DNA of 64,000 nucleotides from Capra hircus (lineage: Eukaryota; Chordata; Mammalia; Artiodactyla; Bovidae), in the NCBI RefSeq assembly GCF_001704415.2, contig NW_017189517.1, positions 3,545,167 through 3,609,166 on the forward strand. Reading direction: 5' to 3'. The notes beneath the pieces were generated by a model, which was not told the origin of the DNA, did no database searches, and worked only from the letters and a program-made list of their open reading frames with translations. Shown here one piece after another: positions 1 through 8,361 of the stretch (positions are counted from its first letter, which is position 1; each line of letters starts with the position of its first letter). A program made the translations under genes and the position numbers.

Positions 1-1069
1 AAACCTTTGACTGTGTGGATGACAGTAAACTGTGGAAAATTCTGAAAGAGATGGAAATACCAGACCACCTAACCTGCCTCTTGAGAAACCTGTATGCAGG
101 TCAGGAAGCAACAGTTAGAACTGGACAGGGAACAACAGACTGGTTCCAAATAGGAAAAGGAGTACATCAAGGCTATATATTGTCACCCTGCTTATTTAAC
201 TTATATGCAGAGTACATCATGAGAAATGCTGGACTGGAAGAAACACAAGCTGGAATCAAGATTGCCGGGAGAAATATCAATAACCTCAGATATGCAGATG
301 ACACCACCCTTATGGCAGAAAGTGAAGAGAAACGAAAAAGCCTCTTGATGAAAGTGAAAGAGGAGAGCGAAAAAGTTGGCCTAAAGCTCAACATTCAGAA
401 AACAAAGATCATGGCATCTGGTCCCATCACTTCATGGGAAATAGATGGGGAAACAGTGGAAAGAGTGTCAGACTTTATTTTTTGGGGGGGGCCCAAAATC
501 ACTGCAGATGGTAACTGCAGCCATGAAATTAAAAGACGCTTACTCCTTGGAAGAAAAGTTATGACCAACCTAGATAGCATATTCAAAAGCAGAGACATTA
601 CTTTGCCCACTAAGGTCCGTCTAGTCAAGGCTATGGTTTTTCCTGTGGTCATGTATGGATGTGAGAGTTGGACTGTGAAGAAGGATGAGCGCTGAAGAAT
701 TGATGCTTTTGAACTGTGGTGCTAGAGAAGACTCTTGAGAGTCCCTTGGACTGCAAGGTGATCCAACCAGTCCATTCTGGAGGAGATCAACCCTGGGATT
801 TCTTTGGAAGGAATGATGCTAAAGCTGAAGCTCCAGTTCTTTGGCGACCTCATGCGAAGAGTTGACTCATTGGAAAAGACTTTGAGGCTGGGAGGGATTG
901 GGGGCAGGAGGAGAAGTGGACGACCGAGGATGAGATGACTGGATGGCATCACGGACTCGATGGATGTGAGTCTGAGTGAACTCCGGTAGATGGTGATGGA
1001 CAGGGAGGCCTGGCTTGCTGCTATTAATGGGGTCACAAAGAGTCGGACATGACTGAGTAACTGAACTGA
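1..1069 (+). mobile_element. BovB (RTE) LINE, 3' part, cut by window edge
   Basis: The last third of a BovB element: the reverse-transcriptase core from the motif that precedes YADD, the C-terminal region, and the typical BovB 3' end (cgactgagtgactgaactga-like, here slightly mutated near 1050-1069). The 5' part lies outside the window. Directly downstream, without spacer, a 3' L1 fragment in the same orientation begins, so this BovB may sit inside that L1; the upstream L1 half would have to lie left of position 1. Family assignment is by recognition of BovB protein and tail sequence, which recur six more times in this window. Confidence 0.93.
15..695 (+). pseudogene. BovB reverse transcriptase fragment (226 codons open)
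   Basis: Open fragment of the BovB ORF, which in complete elements encodes an apurinic-type endonuclease followed by a reverse transcriptase acting at the nicked target. Seen here: the GVHQGYILSPCLFNLYAEYIM block (RT motif B region), then the catalytic YADD at 291-302, then the thumb-like region KVGLKLNIQKTKIM. The frame continues through MVFPVVMYGCESWTVKK and ends at a stop at 693-695 where other copies continue. The initiating Met is arbitrary, because the real protein starts upstream of the window. A run of T then eight G at about 478-491 marks a slippage-prone tract that varies in every copy here. Truncated and presumably inactive. Confidence 0.85.
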
Positions 1070-1070
1070 T

Positions 1071-2711
1071 GAAAATATAAAAAACCTTGAATAGCCAAAG
1101 TAATCTTTAGAAAGAAGAGTAGAACTGGAGGAATCAACCTGCCTGACTTGAGGCTCTTACAAAGCCACAGTCTTCAAGACAGTATGGTACTGATACAAAG
1201 ACAGAAATATAGGTCAATGGAACAAATTGGAAGCCCAGAGATAAACCCACTCCCCTATGGGCACCTTATCTTTGACAAAGGAGGCAAGAATATACAATAG
1301 AGAAAAGACAAATTCTTTAACAAGTGGTGCTGGTAAAACTGGTCAACTACTTGTAAAAAAAACAAACTAGAACACTTTCTAACACCATACACAAAAATAA
1401 AATCAGAATGTATTAAATATCTAAACATAAGACCAAAAACTATAAAACTCCTAGAGGAGAACATAGGCAAAACAATCTCCAACATAAATCACAGCATGAT
1501 CCTCTATGACCAGTTCCCAGAATATTGGAAATAAATGAAAAAATAAACAATTGAGACCTAATTAAAATTAAAAGCTTCTGCACAAGAAAGGAAACTATAG
1601 CAAGGTGAAAAGACAGCCTTTAGAATGGGAGAAAATAATGGCCAAAGAAGCAACTGACAAAGAATTAATCTCAAAAATATACAAGCCATTCCTGCAGCTC
1701 AATTTCAGAAAAATAAAAGACCCAATCAAAAATGGGCCAAAGAACTAAATAGACATTTCTCCAAAGAAGACATAAAGATGGCTAACAAACACATGAAAAG
1801 ATGCTCAACATCACTCATTATCCTAGAAATGCAAATCAAAACCACAATAAGGTACCATCTCATGCCAGTCAGAATGACTGCTATCCAATAGTCTACAAGC
1901 AACACATGCTGGAGAGGGTGTGTAGAAAAGGGAACTCTCTTACACTGTTGGTGGGAATGCAAACTAGTACAGCCACTTTGGAGAACAGTGTGGAGATTCC
2001 TTAAAAACCTGGAAATAGAACTGCTATATGACCCAGCTATCTCACTGCTGGGCATGCACACCAAGGAAACCAGAATTAAAAGAGACACATGTACCCCCAC
2101 TTTTCATTGCAGCACTATTTATAATAGCCAGGACATGGAAGCAACCTATATGACCATCAGCAGATGAAAGAGTAAGAAAGCTGTAGTACATATACACTAT
2201 GGAGTATTACGCAGCCATTAAAAAGAATACATTTGAATCAATTCTAAGGAGGTGGATGAAACTGGGGCTTATTATACAGAGTGAAATAAGCCAGAAAGAA
2301 AAATACCAATACAGTATACTAACACATATATATGGAATTTAGAAAGATTGTAGTGATAACCCTGTATGAGAGACAGCAAAAGAGACATAGATGTATAGAA
2401 CAGTCTTTTGGACTCTGTGGGAGAGGGCGAGGGTGGGATGATTTGGGAGAATGGCATTGAAATATGTGTAATATCATATGTGAAATGTATCGCCAGTCCA
2501 GGTTCCATGCATGATACAGGATGCTTGGGGCTCTTGCTCTGGGATGACCCAGAGGGATGGTATGGGGACGGATGTGGGAGGGGGAAATGGAGGAGGAAAT
2601 GTGTTCAGGATGGGAAAAACGTGTACACCCGTGCCAGATTCATGTTGATGTATGGCAAAATCAATAAAATATTGTAAAGTAATTAGCCTCTAATTAAAAT
2701 AAATAAATTTA
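1071..2711 (+). mobile_element. L1 (L1_BT-like, older copy), 5'-truncated
   Basis: The 3' part of a ruminant L1: C-terminal ORF2 sequence (the region reading NGTGGINLPDF in better copies, near 1115-1150), the ORF2 end near 2340, then the 3'UTR with the conserved 'gtattatagtaagtaattagcc'-like end and an A/T-rich tail 2660-2711. Many stops interrupt ORF2, so it is older than the L1 that follows. It begins immediately after the BovB 3' end, so its upstream part may be outside the window. Confidence 0.88.
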
Positions 2712-2712
2712 T

Positions 2713-3860
2713 AAATTCTGGAAATAAAAGCAAAAATAAAAAAATGGGATCTAATTAAAATTAAAAGCTTCTGCACAACAAAGGAAAATATAAGCAAGGT
2801 GAAACGACAGCCTTCTGAATGGGAGAAAATAATAGCAAATGAAGTAACTGACAAACAACTAATCTCAAAAATATACAAGCAACTTATGCAGCTCAACTTC
2901 AGAAAAATAAATGACCCAATCAAAAAATGGGCTAAAGAACTAAATAGACATTTCTCCAAAGAAGACATATGCATGGCTAACAAACACATGAAAAGATGCT
3001 CAACATCACTCATTATTAGAGAAATGCAAATCAAAACCACAATGAGGTACCACTTCACACCAGTCAGAATGGCAGCAATCCAAAAGTCTGCAAGCAATAA
3101 ATGCTGGAGAGGGTGTGGAGAAAAGGGAACCCTCCTACACTGTTGGTGGGAATGCAAACTAGTACAGCCACTTTGGAGAACAGTGTGGAGATTCCTTAAA
3201 AAATTGCAAATAGAACAACCTTATGACCCAGCAATCCCACTGCTGGGCATACACACCAAGGAAACCAGAATTGAAAGAGACACATGTACCCCAATGTTCA
3301 TCGCAGCACTGTTTATAATAGCCAGGACATGGAAACAACCTAGATGTTCGTCAGCAGATGAATGGATAAGAAAGCAGTGGTACATATACACAATGGAGTA
3401 TTACTCAGCCGTTAAAAAGAATTCATTTGAATCAGTCCTGATGAGATGGATGAAACTGGAGCCGATTATACAGAGTGAAGTAAGCCAGAAAGAAAAACAC
3501 CAATACAGTATACTAACACATATATATGGAATTTAGGAAGATCGCAATGACGACGCTGTATGCAAGACAGGAAAAAAGACACAGATGTGTATAACGGACT
3601 TTTGGACTCAGAGGTAGAGGGAGAGGGTGGGATGATTTGGGAGAATGGCATTCTATTATGTATACTATCATGTAAGAATTGAATCGCCAGTCTATGTCTG
3701 ACGCAGGATACAGCATGCTTGGGGTTGGTGCATGGGGATGACCCAGAGAGATGTTATGGGGAGGGAGGTGGGAGGGGGATTCATGTCTGGGAATGCATGT
3801 AAGAATTAAAGATTTTAAAATTTAAAAAATAAAAAACTAAAAAAAAAAAAAAAAAATCAC
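2713..3860 (+). mobile_element. L1_BT, young 5'-truncated copy with poly(A)
   Basis: 5'-truncated L1 that starts inside ORF2 (ttctggaaataaaagc), runs through the ORF2 stop at about 3536, a roughly 290-bp 3'UTR and a long A-rich tail (3829-3857). It lies directly behind the tail of an older L1 in the same orientation. The 3' end is a variant: after 'gaatgcatgta' at about 3790-3801 it goes to 'agaattaaagattttaaaa' instead of the longer 3'UTR seen in the other copies. The same variant end occurs at 60781-60850. Confidence 0.9.
2799..3536 (+). pseudogene. L1 ORF2 C-terminal fragment (245 codons, undisrupted)
   Basis: The C-terminal fifth of L1 ORF2p, downstream of endonuclease and reverse transcriptase. 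A Cys-rich stretch is visible: CWRGCGEKGTLLHCWWECK at roughly residues 103-121, matching the CxxxC...HxxxC-type segment of mammalian L1 ORF2. The protein ends in SILTHIYGI, the same terminus as the other L1 copies here. There is no stop or frameshift over 245 codons, which fits a relatively recent insertion. It lacks endonuclease and reverse transcriptase domains, so it is a dead fragment. The Met start is only the first in-frame Met. Confidence 0.85.
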
Positions 3861-3881
3861 TTGGAAAAAAAAAAACAAAAA

Positions 3882-3967
3882 AGAATTTTCCAGAGTTCGT
3901 TGTGATCCACACAGCCAAAGGCTTTGGCATAAAAGTCAATAAAGCAGAAATAGATTCTTTTCTGAAA
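3882..3967 (-). mobile_element. Short internal BovB fragment
   Basis: About 86 bp of BovB reverse-transcriptase coding sequence on the - strand (the region encoding FIDYAKAFDCVDH, RT motif A, in other copies). It contains neither BovB end and is flanked by A-rich sequence on both sides, directly behind the poly(A) of the L1 at 2713-3860. It may be a 3'-transduced passenger of that L1. Confidence 0.8.
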
Positions 3968-3996
3968 TAAAATAAAATAAAATAAAATAAAATAAT
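3965..3996 (+). repeat. (AAAAT)n microsatellite
   Basis: Six tandem aaaat-type units follow the BovB fragment; likely a degenerated poly(A) tail. Confidence 0.9.
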
Positions 3997-4014
3997 TAAA
4001 AAATTAAATAAATT

Positions 4015-4604
4015 AACATGCTACATTAGTTCCATCTTACCTCACTTTTTCAACACTGTACTAAAAGTTCTAGCAAATTCAATATGACAAAAAAAGGGAA
4101 TAAAATATATACAGACTGTAAAAGAAGAAATAAAACTGTTCACATATGACATTATAATCCATTCAATATGTAGAAAATGTGAAAGACTTGATTTTATATT
4201 AAAATAAAACCTTTTGGAACTAAGTAATTATAGATAGTTACAGATACAATGCTAATGTTAACAAGTCAGTCACTTTTTTTAAATGAGGAGATATTCAATG
4301 TTCATGGATAGGAAGACCCAATATTGTCAAAATTTCAATTATTCCAAATTTGATTCATAAAGTCAATGAAATCTCAGTCAACATCCCAGCAAATGATTTT
4401 GTGGATGTCAACAAACTGATTCAAAAGTCTATTCTAAGGTATTCAAACAGAGCACTGAAGAAAGACAAAAGTTGTAGGACAGACATTACCTGAGTTAACA
4501 CATACAGAAAGCTGTTGAGACAGTGTAGTATTGGCAGAAGAATAGACAAATAGATCCATGAAATAGAATAGAGAGCCCAGGTATAGACCCACATAAATAT
4601 AGCC
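4015..4604 (+). mobile_element. Ancient L1 (L1M-type) ORF2 fragment, left half
   Basis: Degenerate but recognisable L1 ORF2 DNA: 'ctcactttttcaacactgta' near the RT LFN-I-LE-LA motif, 'gaaatctcagtcaacatccc' and 'agaccca...cataaatatag'. It runs to 'aactgatctttgacaa' and is then interrupted by a BovB; the same L1 sequence resumes at 7243 with a repeat of those 16 bases. Much more diverged than the ruminant L1s, hence a pre-ruminant L1. Confidence 0.75.
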
Positions 4605-4620
4605 AACTGATCTTTGACAA
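4605..4620 (+). repeat. Left target-site duplication of BovB 4621-7242
   Basis: aactgatctttgacaa, identical to 7243-7258. It marks the insertion site of the BovB in an old L1. Confidence 0.85.
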
Positions 4621-4848
4621 GACTGGGAGCTGACTGTGGCTCAGATCATGAACTCCTTATTGCCAAATTCAGATGAAATTGAAGACAGTGGAGAAAACCA
4701 CTAGAGCATTCAGGTATGACCTAAATCAAATCCCTTACGACTATAAAGTGGAAGTAAGAAATAGATTTAAGAGACTAGATCTGATAGAGTGCCTGTTGAA
4801 CTATAGATGGAGGTTTGTGACATTATACATGAGACAGCAATCAAGATC

Positions 4849-5034
4849 GCCAGTCCAGGTTTAATGTATGATGCAGCATGCTTGGGGCTGGTACACTGGG
4901 ATGACCCAGGGGGATGGTATGGTGAGGGAAGTGGTAGGGGGATTCAGGATGGGGAACATGTGCACACCCATGGTGGATTCATGTTGATGTATGTCAAAAC
5001 CAATACAATATTATAAAATAATTAGCCTCCAATT
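4849..5034 (+). mobile_element. L1_BT 3' end nested in BovB
   Basis: About 186 bp of L1 3'UTR, from 'cgccagtccagg' to 'attagcctccaatta', severely 5'-truncated and in the same orientation as the host BovB. The tail has become a TA repeat. Confidence 0.88.
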
Positions 5035-5035
5035 A

Positions 5036-5067
<32 letters not shown>
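5035..5067 (+). repeat. (TA)n microsatellite
   Basis: TA dinucleotide run, interrupted once by tg, in the former L1 tail. Confidence 0.9.
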
Positions 5068-5290
5068 GCTTCCTTTGTAGCTCAGTCGGTAAAGAATTTG
5101 CCTGCAGTGCAGGAGACCCAGGTTCTATCCCTGGGTTGGGAAGATCCCCTCAAGAAGGAAATGGCAACCCACTCCAGTATCCTTGCCTGGAAAATCTCAT
5201 GGACAGAAGAACCTGGTGGATAGAAGTCCATGGTATCACAAAGAGTCGGGCACGACTGAGTGACTAACACACAAATATTAAAAAAAAAAA
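5068..5290 (+). mobile_element. Bov-tA SINE
   Basis: tRNA-related head (gtagctcagtcggtaaag; B-box-like ggttctatccctgg, i.e. an internal RNA polymerase III promoter in descent) joined to the Bov-A body, which ends caaagagtcgggcacgactg as BovB does, then an A tail. The 3' match to BovB is the basis for its mobilisation in trans by BovB (established for this family). Confidence 0.93.
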
Positions 5291-5324
5291 AAAAAAAAAC
5301 TAACTAAAAAAAAAAAAGAAAACC

Positions 5325-7216
5325 CACCATCCCCAAGGAAAAAAATGGAAAAAAAAATGGCTGCCTGAGGAGGCCTTACATATACCTGTGAAAAGAAGGG
5401 AAGAGAAAAGCAAAGAAGAAAAGAAAAGATACCCCCATTTGAATGCAGTGTTCCAAAGAATAGCAAGGAGAGATAATAAAGGCTTCCTTAGAGATCAGTG
5501 CAAACAAATAGAGGAAAACAATAGAATGGGAAAGACTAGAGATCTCGTCAAGAAAATTGGAGATACCAAGGGAAAATTTCATGCAAAGATGCGCACAGTA
5601 AAGGACAGAAATAGTAGGGACCTAACAGAAGAAGAAGATATTAAAAAGAGGTGGTAAGAATACACAGAAGAACCTTACAAAAAAGGTCTTCAAGACCCAC
5701 ATAATCACGATGGTGCAATCACTCACCTAGAGCTAGACATCCTGGAATGTGAAGTCAGGTGGGCCTTAGGAAGCATCACTACAAACAAAGCAAGTGGAGG
5801 TGATGGAATTCCAGTTGAGCTATTTCAAATCCTGAAAGATGATGCTATGAAAGTGCTGCACTCAATATGTCAGAAAATTTGGAAAACCCAGCAGTGCCCA
5901 CAGGACTGGAAAAGGTCAGTTTTCATTCCAATCCCAAAGAAAGGCAATGCCAAAGAATGCTCAAACTACCGCACAATTGACCTCATCTCACATGCTAATA
6001 AAGTAATGTTCAAAATTATCCAAGCCAAGCTTCAGCAATATGTGAACCATGAACTTCCAGATGTTTAAGCTGGTTTTAGAAAAGGCAGAGGAACCAGAGA
6101 TCAAATTGCCAACATCTGCTGGACCATCAATAAAGCAAGAGAGATACAGAAAAACATTTATTTTTGCTTTATTGACTATGCTAAAGCCTTTGACTGTGTG
6201 GATCACAATAAACTGTGGAAAATTCTGAAAGAGATGGGAATACCAGAGCACCAGACCTGTCTCTTGAGAAACCTGTATGCAGGTCAGGAAGTAACAGTTA
6301 GAACTGGACATGGAACAACAGACTGGTTCCAAATAGGAAAAGGAGTATGTCAAGGCTGTATATTGTCACCCTGCTTATTTAACTTACATGCATGAGAAAT
6401 GTTTGGCTGGAGGAAGCACCATCTGGAATCAAGATTGCTGGGAGAAATATCAATAACCTCAGATATGCAGATGACACCACCCTTAAGGCAGAAAGTGAAG
6501 AAGAACTAAAGAGCCTCTTGATGAAAGTGAAAGAGGAGAGTGAAAAAGTTGGCTTAAAGCTCAACTTTCATAAAACAAAGATCATGATATCCAGTCCCAT
6601 CACTTCATGGCAAATAGATGGGGAAACAGTGGAAAGAGTGTCAGACTTTATTTCGGGGGGCTCCAAAATCACTGCAAATGTTAATTACAGCCATGAAATT
6701 AAAAGATGCTTACTCCTCAGAAGGAAAGTTATAACCAACCTAGATAGCATATTCAAGAGCAGAGACATTACTTTGCCAATAAAAGTCTGTCTAGTCAAGG
6801 CTATGGTTTTTCCAGTGGTCATGTATGGATGTGAGAGTCAGAGTATAAAGAAAACTGAGTGCCAAAGAATTGATGTTTTGAACTGTGGTGTTGGAGAAAA
6901 CTCTTGAGAGTCCCTTGGACTGCAAAGGGATCCAACTAGTCCATCCTAAAGGAGATCAGTCCTGATTGTTCATTGGTAGAACTGATGTTGAAGTTGAAAC
7001 TCCAATACTTTGGCCACCTGATGCAAAGAGTTGACTCACTTGAAAATACCCTGATGCTGGGAAAGACTGTGAGCAGGAGGAAAAGGGGACGACTGAGAAG
7101 AAGATGGTTGGATGACATAACCGACTCAGTGGACATGGGTTTGGGTGGACTCTTGGAGTTGGTGATGGACAGGGACACCTGGCGTGCTGTGGTTCATGGA
7201 GTCTCAAAGAGCTGAA
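5325..7216 (+). pseudogene. BovB endonuclease-RT ORF remnant
   Basis: The BovB coding region after the nested insertions, broken into several frames. Visible in order: a linker between endonuclease and RT (about 5388-5657); RT entry (5847-6068; FIPIPKKGNAKECSNYRTI); motif A region, where DYAKAFDCVDH coding DNA at about 6172-6207 is out of frame with what precedes; a fragment from 6198; YADD at 6464-6475; and the C-terminal region to about 6907 with a frameshift (…VSDFISGGSKITAN). Stops occur at about 5655, 6066 and 6393. The catalytic residues are still encoded, but the protein is not. No start codon remains, because the element is 5'-truncated. Confidence 0.85.
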
Positions 7217-7242
7217 CACGACTGAGTGACTGAACTGAACGG

Positions 7243-7425
7243 AACTGATCTTTGACAAAGGAGTAAAAATAATGCAATTGAGGAAACTTAGGACATCCAC
7301 AGGCAAAGAAGTTAAGCTAGACATAGATTTTGCATGCAAATGTACTCAAAATGGATCACAGACCTAATTGTAAAATTCAAAACTGTGAAACTCCTAGATT
7401 ATAAAATAGGAGAAAAGTGAGAACC
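7243..7425 (+). mobile_element. Ancient L1 ORF2 fragment, right half
   Basis: Continuation of the L1 at 4015-4604 across the BovB insertion, beginning with the repeated 16-bp TSD and the C-terminal ORF2 sequence around 'tgatctttgacaaaggag' and 'gatcacagacctaa'. It ends near 7425 where sequence of a different ORF2 region begins. Confidence 0.7.
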
Positions 7426-8004
7426 ACAAGAAACCTGTAATGGTTATAGTGATACCAGAAACAGTAGACTTTAAAAGGAATATTAGGACATTTTGTAGTA
7501 ACATAAAAAAATGATTCCATGTGACAGGTATAACAGTTTTAATCACATACACATCTAAAAACAGAAATGTAGAGTACATGAAACAAAACTGACAGGAATA
7601 AAGTGTAAGGTAGATGATTCAACAATAATAGTTGAAGACTTCAGGACTCTATTTTCATTAACGGATAAAACAGTCAGTTAGGTCACAAAGTCGTGTCTGA
7701 CCCTTTGCGACCCCATGGACTAGAGCATGCCAGGCTCCCCTGCCCTTCACTATCTTCCAGAGTTTGCTCAAATTTATCCATTGAGTCGATGATGCCATCC
7801 AACCATCTTATCCTCCGCTGCCCCCTTCTCCTTTTGTCTTCAATCTTTCCCAGCATGAGGGTCTTTTCCAAAGCCAAAAAAGACCTAGATAAGCCAACTT
7901 GACATAGATATATAGAACAGTCTACTACATAACAATAAAAAGGTCATTTTTCTTGACTGCACATGAAACATTCTGCAGGATAGACCATACTTATGCCATA
8001 AAAC
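7426..8004 (+). mobile_element. Ancient L1 endonuclease-region fragment (with nested BovB)
   Basis: Diverged L1 ORF2 endonuclease coding DNA: 'gtagactttaaaaggaata', 'acaataatagttgaagact', then after the BovB interruption 'tgcacatgaaacattctgcag' and 'atagaccatacttatgcca'. Since a C-terminal ORF2 segment (7243-7425) comes first, this is a second L1M copy or a rearranged one. It resumes at 15746 beyond the L1_BT insertion. Confidence 0.7.
7675..7876 (-). mobile_element. BovB 3' end (older subtype)
   Basis: About 200 bp of BovB 3' terminus on the - strand (gtcacaaagtcgtgtctgac ... cagcatgagggtcttttcc). It carries the gtttgagcaaactc variant instead of the gtgaactccggga of the younger copies, as does 63581-64000. 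Confidence 0.85.
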
Positions 8005-8021
8005 AAAACTTAGTAAATTTA
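8005..8021 (+). repeat. Left TSD of full-length L1 (8022-15728)
   Basis: aaaacttagtaaattta, identical over 17 bp to 15729-15745. Read on the element's sense strand the site is TTT/AAA-like, as expected for L1 endonuclease. Confidence 0.93.
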
Positions 8022-8361
8022 TTTATTTTTAATTTTTATTTTACTTTATAATACTGTATTGGTTTTGCCATACACTGACATGAATCCACCACGGGTGTAC
8101 ATGCGTTCCCAAACATGAACCCCCTTCCCACCTCCCTCCCCATAACATCGCTCTGGGTCATCCCCATGCACCAGCCCCAAGCATGCTGTATCCTGCATTG
8201 GACATAGACTGGCGATTTGGTTCTTACATGATAGTATACATGTTTCAATGCCATTCTCCCACATCACCCCACCCTCTCCCTCTCCCTCTGAGTCCAAAAG
8301 TCCACTATACACATCTGTGTCTTTTTGCTGTCTTGCATACAGGGTCATCATTGCCATCTTT

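Larger units (their letters stand above)
4621..7242 (+). mobile_element. BovB LINE, 5'-truncated, with nested insertions
   Basis: BovB starting in the endonuclease C-terminal part (gagctgactgtggctcagat) and running through the RT to the 3' end (cgactgagtgactgaactga). Perfect 16-bp TSDs flank it (4605-4620 and 7243-7258). Between about 4849 and 5325 it is split by an L1 3' end, a TA repeat and a Bov-tA SINE; BovB resumes at 'ccatccccaagg' with essentially no loss. So three later events are stacked on this copy. Confidence 0.92.

Noticed and set aside
5068..5150. tRNA gene
   Set aside because: Only a tRNA-like A/B-box head of a Bov-tA SINE; it lacks a cloverleaf-compatible acceptor end and continues into the Bov-A body. 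The same holds for 42177 and the reversed copies.
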